A stretch of DNA of 64,000 bases, taken from positions 8,329,191 to 8,393,190 of the forward strand of contig OX578145.1 in the NCBI GenBank assembly GCA_951213105.1, read 5' to 3'. A program made the translations under genes and the position numbers. This document shows, in pieces, positions 35,168-47,246 of this stretch (position 1 is its first letter; the number at the start of each line of letters is the position of its first letter). A model generated the notes under the pieces. It had not been told where the DNA came from. It saw nothing but the letters and a program-made list of their open reading frames with translations, and searched no databases. Source of the DNA: Amaurobius ferox. Lineage: Eukaryota; Arthropoda; Arachnida; Araneae; Amaurobiidae.

Positions 35168-38100
35168 TTATTGTATTGTTTTAATAAATTTTTTAAGTAT
35201 TCCGGCTCTTAACTTTTGTTTTGAATAACTTTTGAATTCTTTCATTTGATCGTATATATTATTTACTATTAGGTTTTAATTGTAATAGGGATGAATTAAA
35301 ATGATCTTCAAATAGATATTTTACAATATATTTACAAAAATAAACTTTTGTGTTCTTGATAAAGTGGGAAAATTTTTAACAGCTTGTATATTATAAGCAT
35401 TAATAATGTTTGTATTTTTACACTTTTTTAAATAACCATATATAATAATAACACTTTAAACACAATATTGTTATATTTTATAACATTTAGCTGAATAATT
35501 AAAACTTACTCCAAAATAGAAGTACTACGTCAAATAGATAATCAACAATATTTATACAAATAAGCTTTTGTGTTCTCGGTAAATTGGGAAAAATTTTAAA
35601 AGCTTGTCATAAGTGTCAATAATGTTTGGATTTTTATTATTTCTTAAATAACTAGTTGTAATAATAACACTTTAAACACAATATTGTCATCCTACTTTAT
35701 AATACTGATTTAATGTAATAAAAAATGAAAACATCACAACAAAATTGATTTTTAGTAGAAATATTTATATTTAAATGGATAATGCTGATAAATCTAAAAT
35801 ATTTCAGCAAAACATAAAAATATATCAATTTTTATATTGTAAAAAAATTGATGTGCCATCAAACTTTACATTTTAACAGCAGCTCCTAAAAATATATCAT
35901 GGACTTTTCCAGAAAAAAATATAATTTCATAAACCCATTCGTTGATTAATTATAATTTTTTTTAATAGCACCATGTCTTATACTTTTTTTAATGAACCCA
36001 TTCCCTTTCTCAGAGCTATTCTAGCTACTGAGGCAAGGAGCTTTTCTTCCTATTGAGGACACTCTTATGCACAGGAGAACTAACTGCGCTCAGAAATTTG
36101 CTCAGGAATTCGTTGAGAGTTTCAGTGTAATATTTATCAGTTTGCACATTTTTAGTTTGCATTTTAAATTCCGGGCAAAGTCGGGTACATTTTCTAGTTA
36201 TTAACTCTTGCACTTTTAATTTCTATAAATAAAATATAATATTAATATTGGTTCAAATATAAGTAAATATAAGTTCAAAGCAAGGGATATACCCAGAGTT
36301 GAGCTACCAAAAATTTGACAACTGGTATGCTGCAAAATAATCAATATGTTTAAAAAAAATATTATACTCATTTCCAGTTCACATTATGTTATGAATTAAT
36401 AGGTAAGCATAATAGACAATTATTAAGCATTTAAGTTTATTTGGTGCTTGAGATAATTCTTTTACATTTAATATTTTTAAACATTTGCCACCTATCATTT
36501 TAAACATTTATCCCAACTGTACTTTAAAAAGTGTTAACAATCAGTATGCGCATACCAGCTCCAACTCACCTCTAGATATACTGCTTTTTACAGAAAAGAA
36601 ATATTGACTATGACACAGTAACAATAAAAAAGACAAAGAGTTATTTATAGATATATTCGTATGCCAAACATTTCATCTGTTTTTACAAGCAAATTTACAG
36701 TGTAACTCTGAGGTTCATAAAGTAACATGGAATGATGACCACAATAAAATATTTATATGTGAATTTTTAATATTCAGCACAGTTGAAATGCCGGAAAAGC
36801 TGAGTCTAAGGGATTCAACATATCTAGAAGAAAATATATAGTACCAGCAAGTCCTAAAAGAAAGAAAAATATATCTTTAAGCATTCAGATGTGTACAAGC
36901 CAATATGGCAATCAATACTACATATAAAAAACATGTGTGTAAGAGTTAATAAAGCTCTTAAACTTTTAATTAAATTTAATGTAGCTGATAATACATTTAT
37001 TTCACATAAAGTAGGATTTTACATTAAGTAGATTTTATGAAAAAAATTACTTTGGTCTGATATACGAATATATATTAATTATTTTGTAATTTTTTAAACA
37101 AAATCTTCCAATGCAAATCTACCAATGCTTTGGCACACTATTTAATGAGTCGCATTAAGTAAACGCTAGAAACATTTTATGTTTTTGCCATAGAAGCTCT
37201 TTTGATTGATGGCTACAGAAGTTTGCATTTCTTACAAGAGATTTCAACTATGTCAATAAAAAATTTATCCGTTAAAATCACATTTGCCTTGAAATAGGAT
37301 GACCCAAAAGAAATGCTGGGCAATGGAAACATTTCCAATTCATTACATTTAATTTGCAAAAGTTAGTAGAGAAAAAAAGCGAATTATAGCATATGATTTT
37401 TTTACTGAATTATAATGTACACACTTTAAAAAAGCTGAATTCCCACTATAAATTTACGAAATATAATTTTTGTTTTGCTGTCTAAATTCTATGAAATTTT
37501 CTATTTAGAGGTTTAAAAATATGCAGATTAAGATTCTGTAGCAAAATTAGCATGCTACAATTCACTTTTTTCAAATTAAAAAAAAATGATTTGAAAAAAA
37601 ATATATATATATATATATATATTACAACTTTTTTTTGTTGAATGGGAGGGGGGGGGGGGAGTATTAAACTGCAATTTTAAAGAAGAAAGAATTTCAATAC
37701 ATAAATTCTTCACTGAGATAGTATAAAATCTCTTAAGCTAAATTAATATTAGAGAATTCATTTTTTTTTTTTAAGTTACTATGACAAATATATGAAATTA
37801 TGTTTCAAGAGACTGACTAATTGAATAGGGACAAAAAGTGCCATGCAAAACTACAGCTTGTTGCGTAACAACTATGATAGGACTAACGTTTTAAAGGCTG
37901 GGAAAAAACAGTTCTTTTACATTTGTTTGTTGGTTCTTTTGCACTGACGAAGGGGATCTAATGAATCTTTGAAACAGCTGTATGCTGCATTATTTTGTTA
38001 TTTGTGTTTATTTACGTTGTTTTAGTTTTTCCTTATGTTTCCTGTTAAAAGGGGGAAAAAAATCTAACTTTTTTTGTAGGAGGGAATACATTTTTCATTG

Positions 38101-38440
38101 ATCCACCTTTTTACCCTAAAAGATAAGGGGGGGGGGGGGGGGGGGGGGGTTTACAAATATTTAAAAAGCTATGAAATTTTTTAAAGTTTCGGATCCAATC
38201 TCCAATTCAATAGCTACATTTGAAAAACAAAAACCCATGAGGCCAAGCAGGGGCTTTGGAATAGTGTCTTCATACATACATAAGCAACTGACCTTTAATA
38301 GTATAGATTTTTAAATAAGATTTTCGGAAAAATATTATTTCCTTCTTCTTTTTGATGCAGCCCCCAAAACACAGTGTTACAATTGTTGCCCATAAATGCA
38401 ATGCACTTTTCAAGTCTGGATTTTCACGAGTTTATTTTAA
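35168..38440. other. No gene recognised; local duplication
   Basis: Two units of about 221 bp are arranged in tandem (about 35311-35480 and 35532-35705), sharing AATAACACTTTAAACACAAT. A G12 run lies at 37648, a G23 run at 38127-38149, and an AT run near 37600-37622. Confidence 0.55.
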
Positions 38441-38443
38441 ATA

Positions 38444-38746
38444 CTAAGAAATTGTTTCTGCTGTTTCCTCAGATGTGTTTCGCACTTTGATTAATTTGGC
38501 TGCAAACCACAGTCTTACTATTCGAAATATTGAATTGTTATTGGAAATATTTTTATTGACCCGTGATTGCTCCCATTTGTGGCAACTCCGCAGTAAGCAA
38601 TAGCATTTTCTTCGTGTCTTTAAAGTAGCCTCAACAGAATGAGGTGACAGTATAGAATTAACAATTGCTTCTGTTTTCGTTCTAGTGCTTGAGAACTCTT
38701 GAGCTGCTTCAGCATCAGGAAATGTATTCTTCAACATCACTTGCAA
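38444..38746 (-). pseudogene. Possible hAT-like transposase/zinc-finger fragment
   Basis: This 100-residue open frame has N-terminal NTFPDAEAAQEFSSTRTKTE followed by AIVNSILSPHSVE. That segment resembles the FPD-x-AxxF-xxxRTKxxxIV block seen in hAT-related proteins, which I recall only loosely. The remaining 60 residues are not recognised. It lies in the intron or flank downstream of the last visible LANCL exon, on the same strand. It could equally be a chance open frame. Confidence 0.3.
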
Positions 38747-39155
38747 TCCATTGATTTATAATTATTTTTTATGCTTAATTAACTATTATGTTTCCACAGC
38801 AAAAATACCTTCAGCTATAGAAACTTTCTCTTCAGAATTGCTGCTTACTGCTACAAATTAATTTGTCAATTTATTTTAAGAATAAAGTATGTGTGAGGTG
38901 TAAAGTGAATAAAGTCACTTATAGGAATTATAGAATGCAGTTGAGAATCAGATATGTATGCAGAAAATAACAATCCTCCAAACTAATCCTCCATAACTAT
39001 TGAGCTTCTTTAGAATTGTTCTGTGCACATGTTTCAGAACAATATGCAATAAAACAAATTGTGGTACTTACAACAGGTGGACTATATGAAATGCAAGAAA
39101 AGCATCAAAGGAAAGGGACGCAAAATGTGACCCCAAAATACAGCAATGCAATTAC

Positions 39156-39228
39156 CTTCAAAAAGAGATAAAGGCCGGTCTGGAGTTCGGCAGTCATGTT
39201 TTCCATAATCAAAGCACCACTCAGCAAA
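39156..39228 (-). CDS. LANCL: LANCL exon (FAEWCFDYG ... SLFEG)
   Basis: This short internal exon has 73 bases: 24 codons plus one base. The acceptor is ATTTCAG and the donor is GTAATT. It encodes FAEWCFDYGKHDCRTPDRPL followed by SLFEG, matching the penultimate block of LANCL1/2 (FAEWC, CRxPDxPxSLFEG). It joins the previous exon (ending RALK) exactly as in the vertebrate proteins. The phase-1 donor predicts that the next exon begins by completing Gly and then reads the terminal MAG block. That exon is not visible in the 39 kb downstream within the window, so it is either highly diverged or further away. Confidence 0.9.
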
Positions 39229-40384
39229 CTGAAATAAGATGGGAGTATTAGATGATATGGCTGTCTTGACAACTTTGCTGCATTCAGTTACTTTTATTAA
39301 CATATGTTTAAGATCATTTTTATAGTATTATAAAACTTAATTCTGTACAGTAGCCAAAGGGGTATAATGGGTGCAAACACATTTTTTTTACTATTGTAAA
39401 TTACTGTTGTTACAATGTACAAAAATGTTAAATTAATTCTCAAGCACCCACTTTTAAATTTAAAATCTGTTTTAAGATTTTTTGGAATGGCACCTTTATT
39501 ATTATTATTTTTTTAATTTATTATTCAGAATATAACTTTATTCTTATGTATACCCTAGGTATTCCTTACCAGATGCAGTAGGAATAGAATGAATGGATGT
39601 GATTCTGCATATTTACAGTGTATTCAAAATAGAATGAAATTCAATTTTTTAAAAATAAAAGTAGACATTATTGAATAGAACTTAATTTTGATTGGTTCAT
39701 TATTATGATTATTGTTATAATTGATGCTATTAATGAACCATTTTATTAATTAATACTGACTTAAATAGAAAGCATTAAATAATTCATTACTATGAATAAT
39801 TAAAATTATTTAATAATTAATGATATTTAATAAAATATTTTGCATTGCCTGTGAAAATTTCTTAATTATTCTACTGACAGCAAGTGCTAAATATTATAAA
39901 CATGCATGTGTATGCCTTACACTAAAGTTAAAACATATTTAGCTGATTTTGCAGACACTTTGCATGCAGTAGATAGAAAATTGAACTAGCTTTTTCATTG
40001 TTAGGTATTCAATTTATTCTTGTTTCTACATTCTTCAGCAGTTGTATAGAGAAAGTATATATTGGTTGCTTGAAAAGTTTTCAATTCTAGATTTTGATGG
40101 ATAAACCCATTTAAAACCTCCTGAACACACCTTGAACACTTTTAAAAAGATGTTCATTTGTGTGTGTGTCTGTGAAGCATAATAACTCAAGCATAAATAC
40201 CCTTATTACTAACTGCTGTATGTGTATACAGAGCTAAAGAAAGTATAAATAGCACAGATACTTTTCAAAATGGAGTTATTTTTGCAGATACTTTTCTCAT
40301 CTTTCTTTGAACTTTCTAGTACTTCTAAAAAAGAAAGCAGGCATATGAATAGTGACTACAATTTTTTTAAGAATGTAATAAGCT

Positions 40385-40421
40385 CTCGTCATCAGGTTAG
40401 AAACACTAACCTGATGACGAG
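40385..40421. repeat. Perfect 16-bp hairpin
   Basis: CTCGTCATCAGGTTAG (40385-40400), loop AAACA, and its exact complement at 40406-40421. It lies in an AT-rich stretch 1.2 kb 5' (in gene orientation) of the LANCL exon at 39228, inside the intron. Confidence 0.85.
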
Positions 40422-41064
40422 TATTCTGAAGAATCCAATCTGATTACCTTCAATCAAAACACTCTGTTTGTGACCTGGTGATAAGGGCTCATACAACTGT
40501 AACAATGCAAGCTTAGAACAATTAGGGTGACCTAATTTTCTTGTGCTTACTTTCTTCAAGGAAATATTATCTCACAAGCATCAGTTACATTGATGGTAAT
40601 AACATGTTTATTTTATCATATTTTTTAAAAATCATTTCGAGGCATCTTGAGACTTGACCAAACACTGTATTGCATTTTGTAGCTGTGGGTCACTTAATTT
40701 TTTTTGCTACACAATCGATAGACAGACATCTTTTATTATGTTATAAAAAATAGTGTTCATCAATTTTAATCTAATTGCCTATTCATATTCAATTGCCTAT
40801 TCATATTCATATGAAATATTGATTCTAAGTATGTTGAATACAAAAATACAATTTAAATTTGCTTACAAGAATCACAATGTTAATAATATATTTTCTGTTT
40901 TAAATTATAAGATTTAAATTTTATATATAATAAAAATAATACAAAATTTTAAGACCTTATTGCATAGTTTTAAAAATTCTTATAGGTATTTATCACTGTA
41001 TTCTATATTTTTCATTAATTGTATAATCTCTTATTCTATCACACTTTTTAACTTTCCCTATATA

Positions 41065-41510
41065 CATAGTATAATGTATAGGGAAAGTAGTGTGATGGGG
41101 TCGAAAATTAGAACTCAAGTTTTGAACAGAAGAGCTCATTTCAAGCTCCCTTAAACTTTTGAACATTTTTAACGTGATGTCTGTGTGTGTACATGTGTAT
41201 GTATGTTTGCATGTGTGTCCGTGAGTCTGTGATTGTAATATTTCATGAAGGAATACAGCATTTTCAATGAAATTTGGTACAGATATTAGAGTTGGTGAAT
41301 ACTGAAACCTTATTGATTTGGATGTGATATCTGTGTGTGTGTATGTGTGTATGTATGCTAGTGTGTGTACTCATGAGCCTGTGGATGTAACATCTCACGC
41401 GAACGAATAGTGTTTTCAAATAAATTTGGTACAAATATTAGAGTTGGTGAATACTGGAACACTATTGATTTTAAATGAAATGAATGCTTGAAAGCCCCCC
41501 CCCCCCCCGT
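41065..41510 (+). repeat. Dispersed repeat with tandem units of about 150 bp
   Basis: It starts GTATAGGGAAAGTA, which is inverted just before itself at 41052 to form a hairpin. Two units share GTGTATGTATG and GAGTTGGTGAATACTG (about 41179-41300 and 41322-41460). A C14 run follows at 41495-41508. The start motif also occurs near 1900 in reverse. Confidence 0.65.
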
Positions 41511-43167
41511 CCCAATTTTCGAATAAAATTTTGAAAAAATTAGAACTTTCAATATTGTTACATAAATGATAACTTAATACTTGGTAATTTTTAATAAGAA
41601 AATGAATAACACAAACTTTAGAATACTAGTATAAACTGTTCTCGAGATATTGCACATTTTTCAAATAAATTTTATCAAAAAATCACATAAAATTAAAGAC
41701 GTATTAACTATTGTGAAATATGTTCACTTTTCATATGCAATATTATGAAAATATTTGTTAACACCATTCTCATGGATCTAATTAGTTCTATTCATGAGAA
41801 AAATACTTTGTGCAATAGTTTTGTATTTTGGCACATAACAATTCACAAATAGTCTTTATTTATAAGAAAAGTCCTTCTCTTTCTCTCACTGTCTGTTTGT
41901 AACACCTGGCAATAAATTTGGCACACTTGGTGACTCATTTGGCAATTTTCTATAGATGCCAAATTTACGAAAATGTTGTCAAAATTGCAAAAACGATGCT
42001 AAATTACCGAAAATGATGCCAAACTGATGAATTAATGTTTAAAGTATTTCAATGTATAGATTATGCTTAATGCACATGCTATCCATATTGATAATTGTCA
42101 GGTTAAAGTAGCATGAAATGTAAGTTAGTTGGGTACTTCGATATAGTTTTACATGTTGTCACCCGGAAAATCCCCCTATGTACAAATCAATGTTAAAAAC
42201 ATTGTGCTATGTATCTATTATACCAATTTTTCATTGGGAAAGAAGTCTTTATTGCATTATGCAGGGAAAGTCTGCTCATATCAAGATTTTTTATACTGTG
42301 TTTTAAATACTTCATATTTTTTTAGTCTTCAATTTATCATTCAAGAACATTGTTGTTCTTTGAAAATTATAACATTATTTGGGGAAAAATTCATATTCTT
42401 TCCTAATTTACATATAATTATATATGAATTAATTTTCATGTTCTCTTAAACTGAGTTTCATAAATTAAGTTTATGAAGTTCTTTGGTAAAATCACAGATT
42501 TTGCACATATTGCAGGTATAATACAATTAGGAGTTACTGCATTATAATCAATAAATGAAAAGTTGTTTAACTTGTGAGGTCGCTTGAATTTCTTTACTGA
42601 GATCATTTCAGTTTTGGACTGGATATAATTTGGACTGGTTATTTCTAAAAAGTTCTTAATTTCAGAAATAAATTTTTATTTATATTTTAAACAACGTTTT
42701 AAAGAATATTTACATATTTTATCTAATAATAGTGTATTAAGTGCCCAGTAGTTAAAATAAAATAGACAACAAAAATAAAATTTGGCAAATGAGGATTTTT
42801 TTTAGCATTTATATCAGCATAATAATAAGAAATCTAGAATAATTACTGCAATAATAAGTATAAAAGTACATGCTGATAAAAAAACAACAAAATTCATCAT
42901 TTTATAACAATGTAATCAAAACTTGAAAAACTTTGAGAACTAAACAGTCTTTGTTTAAAATGAAAATTATCCGATCATACGTTTAAAAAAAAATTCCTGT
43001 GTTTTCAAAAGCCGAAAATCTTCTTATATTAATATATAGAATGGATGCACATCAACTTTAATTTTAAAGTCTTCTTATAATATTGAATTTATCATCTTCC
43101 TCTGTATTAACTATCATTGTTTTATACCGATTTTCTCAAATCTTCTAAATTAAATTGAAATACTCAC

Positions 43168-43344
43168 CTTAAGGGCTCTGTGCAAGTATTTAAGATCCTT
43201 TGTTACTTGAAACACCCGAAGATGGGCATAACCATTTCCTGCAACTCCGTGACAAAGCCCATATCCTTTTTTCAGAAGTCCTTTCTGCCAGATCACATCA
43301 CTGCACACCTTTGCAGCACTTAAGTATTTCTCATCTCGAAAAAC
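43168..43344 (-). CDS. LANCL: LANCL exon (CHGVAGN, zinc Cys-His)
   Basis: This internal exon has 59 codons, phase 0. The acceptor has a strong pyrimidine tract (T11, then GCAG) and the donor is GTGAGTA. The product begins VFRDEKYLSAAKVCSDVIWQ, continues KGLLKKGYGLCHGVAGNGYA and ends LKYLHRALK. Cys and His of CHGVAGN are the second and third zinc ligands. GLLKKGYGLCHG is nearly invariant between this sequence and the vertebrate LANCL1/2 proteins. One mild oddity is His where the family usually has Phe after GYA (AHLRVF instead of AFLxLY). An open frame starting at an internal Met would run on into the intron (VSISI), but the GTGAGT donor shows where coding stops. Confidence 0.94.
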
Positions 43345-43516
43345 CTGCAAAAAAAAAAAATGTTTTATGCAGAAAGTTACAAACTTGGAGGAACATGCAC
43401 AGCAAAATCAATAGAAACAGAAAAGGAGTTGTATATTAGGTCAAATTTAATATCAGCGAGAAAAGTCTGTTACAATGGTTTTACTTTTCTGGTCTAAACA
43501 CTTTTATTTATGACTA

Positions 43517-44750
43517 GCAGCATACCCGTTCTTCGTACGGAGTATATAATATAAAGAAACTTATAATTCGCAATCATGTACAAATTCTGTTAAAATATTA
43601 AATTTATTGCTCCTAAAGAGAAGTTTAAGAATATCTGTTTTCACAATGCAAAATTATCTTCACGGGCAGATCTGAAGAATAAAACATCCTGGCCCCCTTT
43701 GTATGCAAATTTACAAAAAAAAAAGGAATTGAATCAATATATGCAATCTCGTACTACTTATATTGTCGCAGAATAGAAAATATGCCAGTGTGTTAGTAGA
43801 AGATTACCCGTATTACAATATGAGTTTCAAAAATCTCTGCCAAAATTGACATGACATAATACATTGAAAATATCAATAATCCTGGTATTCTTTATACCAG
43901 AAAGTCGTATTTGATTCCAATATATGCCAATATATATCAAAACATATGCTAATATACCTGTACTACTTATATTCTCTTAGAAGATATACCTGTGCATTTG
44001 TAGAAGATTACTCGTACAATGTACAATATATGAGTTCAAATAATTTTTGTCATAATAAAACAATGGCATAATAACTTGAAAATATCAATAATCCCTGCAT
44101 CAATAATCCCCGAAAATATCAATAACAATAAAGCTTACACCTGAAGACCGTAATTGATATTATCCAGTCAAAAATGCTATAAGAAAAATCAAATCATTCT
44201 TTTCTAAAATATATTTTTATATCCATTTATTTATTATTCAAATCGAAAAAATAATTAAAAATAACAGTTAAATTTAATTTAATTGCGTTTCTGAGCAACA
44301 TGATATAAGATAGAATCTTCCTATAAACTGTGAAATTAAATAACCATTTTGATTTCTTTATACTTTTCATTGTTCAGTAAAAGCTTGTGCAAAATAAACC
44401 ATGGAGATAGATTTCCCATTTAAATCATGTTTCAAACAATTCATGTTTTCAGAAAGTGACTAATTAGCGCAAAAAATCTCCCATCAAACTCAGAGATAAG
44501 ATTTTAATTCACTTTCAAACGATTTTCAAGCTTTTCGTTTGGATAAACCACGGAGTTAGAGAGTAGAAGAACTCCTCGGAAAAAGTTTCGTTTTTCATTA
44601 ATATGTGGACAACCCCTGGTGAATACTTGAAACTTGAGCTAAATTTATGGAGGCTACCCACAAAATTTCATCAAATTCGGTTCAGCAGTTCTCCCGTGAT
44701 GACGGAACAAACAGACAGACAGACAGATTTTCAATTTTATTTATATAGAT
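43517..44750 (+). repeat. Repeat family B, fuller copy
   Basis: It begins ACTAGCAGCATACCCGTTCT and ends ATTTCATCAAATTCGGTTCA, then a GACA run and TTTATTTATATAGATT. This head and tail pattern is widespread among arthropod dispersed elements. No coding capacity was seen. The copy at 16193/20254 is partial. Confidence 0.65.
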
Positions 44751-44999
44751 TCTTCCTTTCTTGGATTGCTGGCAATTATAAGCACGTTGCAATTGTTGTT
44801 ACTTATCCCACTTGTTTGGAACATGGTCAGGTCAGAACAAACCCATAATACAGAAGTCCATGGCAAAGGGGGAGGAAATGCAGTTTTTATTGGTCCAAAG
44901 GCACACCATGGTAGAAGTTTGACTATCATAAGTATAAATATATTAAATTTAAATATTTATTAAAAATATGTACAGACTTAATTTACAGTAATTCTCTCT

Positions 45000-46240
45000 A
45001 AATGATTCTAACCCATCTCTCTCTAAATCTCTCTAAATGACTCTAACCCATATAATCATAAATGATTAAAGCTCAATCTAATTATGTAATATCAAGGAAA
45101 AAAAATATAAAACTTTCTAAAAGAAAAAATATATTTCATTATTAAAAAAAATTGTTTCCAGATATACTAATTGCCAGGTATCAGTCATACCTTTCTCAGG
45201 CACTTACTGAATAGACAGAGACTTGCAATTTGGTAAACGAGTCAATTGTTCAATACCCCCCCCCCCCCCCCCTACTGACACCATTGCTTTGTACTTATCC
45301 CAAGCCATTCTTGAGATATTACAGTTTTTAGTTTCTTCACAGTGAGCATGAAAGAATGGAATGCTTTCAGGTTAAATTGCATATATTTATCGCAATAGAC
45401 AGAAGTGTAGCTTAATTTTCAGCTAGATCGAATCATGAAGACTTTAATTTACATCATTTTTTCACAAAATTCAAATTTGCAAGGAAATTTGTTGGATACA
45501 CTAGATTTTTTTTTATTCATGCCCAAATGCATTTTCTAATTTTTTATTTGCTACCCAAAATAGCACTTACCAGGTGCTTGCTAATTTTCTCAAAAGTTTT
45601 TCCAAAAAGCATTTGGGAAGTCAGTTAAGCAGCACGTTTTTAATATATTTTGATTAGCAATAGTTAGAAATTGAGCAACAAGATAATATCTAATTAGGTT
45701 AATAATGATAAATAAAAGAATTACAACTTAAATTGCTATACAAATAAAAGGATAAAAAGATAATTTTGATTTTTTTCTTCAGTGTGAAGCAGCCAAAAGC
45801 TCAACTGTTTGCTACTGAAAATTCTATGCCACAGTAATTTACTATTTTACTATTATTTATGTTCAGATTTTTTTATTTATCATTATTGCAGAGTCATGTT
45901 CTGTATTTAAGACAAGATTTCAGCAATAGGTTATTCAGAGTGCTAAGATTGGAGTTGTTCTAGCTAGAGATGTAGTAGACCACCTAAACCAAACGAGCCC
46001 CTGGGTCGAAATCTCCAAAAATTAATAGGACTCGAACATTTATGGATCGAAATAACTTAACTAAATTTCAGTCGATTTGCTCAACTTGTTTAAACTTTCC
46101 GGATCAGCACTATAAAGTCCACAACACGTGAAAACATGGTCTCCTTAACTGAGAACCATCAAAACTACTAAGTTTAGTTTAAATATCCGCGTTCACCGAT
46201 AAACACTTTATCGTAACTTTCGACAACATCGAAACATGAC
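45000..46240. other. No gene recognised
   Basis: Intronic (in the largest LANCL intron). It has a C17 run at 45256-45272, and otherwise nothing identifiable. Confidence 0.5.
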
Positions 46241-46247
46241 TTTACGA

Positions 46248-46389
46248 AGATCCGTCTGCCCGATCTAGATCCTTCTAGATCCTTCCATCGATCAGTATAA
46301 GCAAGCTATCCAACGAGCTTTCCAAGCGATCGATCCGTCGATCAAAACGATCTACATTAAACCAGAGCGATCTACTGACAAAACGATCT
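46248..46389. repeat. Cluster of GATC sites
   Basis: Eleven GATC tetramers lie within about 140 bp, many as CGATC or AGATCC. The cluster sits just beyond the presumed 3' end of the Jockey element. No repeat unit of constant length is evident. Confidence 0.6.
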
Positions 46390-46724
46390 CATTTAAAACT
46401 GTGTGATGGGTTTCGTCCAGAAAAGAGCACCAGGCGCGAAGCGCCTTTAATCTCCAATCTCTAGGTGTGGTTCTTATCTTCATACTGTGACATTATTTCA
46501 TTTGCCCATAGTTGGAGGTTCGAGGTTTTTGATTTACTGTTTTTATTATTTGACTTAGCTCCTAGTGTGGCAGTTTGTTGCACATTTAGAGTTTGAGTAA
46601 TTTTGGGGAGTTGATGCAGCTCTAAGGATTTCCTATCAATTTGGCAGTTTAAGGTTTAAGAACATTTTTTAGAAAACATTGATCGAGTTTTAATTTAATA
46701 TCAACTATTTAAGTTGGGACTTAC

Positions 46725-47246
46725 CTAATTCCGATTTTCAATATTAAGTACCGCGCGGGGTCTCTTACGTGATTTGGCTTTGCGATGATCATAGTCATGC
46801 AGATTGAATAGTAGTTCATTTGGAACAGATGGCAGGTTTTTATAGAATTTAAGCGCTAGCTTTTTAATTTGGGCTCTAACAGTTTTTATTTTGAAGTCTT
46901 TCCTAATTACCGAGTTTCTTAAGTATCTAGGAGCTTTCCTTATAATCCTTAGGGTTTTGTTTTGTTTTGTCTCTAGTAAGTCTATAGTAGTTTTACAGGC
47001 ATATCCCCATACGGGTGCTGCATACAGCATTCCCGGGCGGATGACCGATTTATAAATTAGGAGTTTATTTTGATAACTTAGATTTCCATTTCCTATCATT
47101 GGGTATAAGGCTCCTGTGGCCATATACGCTTTTTTGATTAAGTTCGTTACGTGCTGTTTCCAGGTTAGGTGGGAATCTATCGTTACACCTAGGTATTTAG
47201 TAGATTTTTCCGCTTTTAAGGGAAAATTTAGGGCTTTTAGGGGCAT
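46725..47246 (-). CDS. Jockey ORF2, C-terminal continuation after frame change
   Basis: This 173-residue frame reads ALNFPLKAEKSTKYLGVTID, SHLTWKQHV, YKSVIRPGMLYAAPVWGYA and ends RAVLNIENRN. KYLGVxxDxxLxW and the IRPxxxYAxPVW block are the usual thumb and post-RT motifs of Jockey elements. It overlaps the main ORF2 frame by 50 bases. Together with the other break it suggests that the copy is recently inactive, since everything else is intact. The first Met is not a real start. Confidence 0.88.
   Translation of the reverse strand: MPLKALNFPLKAEKSTKYLGVTIDSHLTWKQHVTNLIKKAYMATGALYPMIGNGNLSYQNKLLIYKSVIRPGMLYAAPVWGYACKTTIDLLETKQNKTLRIIRKAPRYLRNSVIRKDFKIKTVRAQIKKLALKFYKNLPSVPNELLFNLHDYDHRKAKSRKRPRAVLNIENRN

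Noticed and set aside
36025..36213. Minus-strand open frame beginning MQELITRKCTRLCPEF, preceded by a TTTATAG acceptor-like site
   Set aside because: The underlying DNA reads ACCCGACTTTGCCCGG after an ACTAG motif, the typical head of a dispersed arthropod repeat. It is more likely repeat-derived than an exon.
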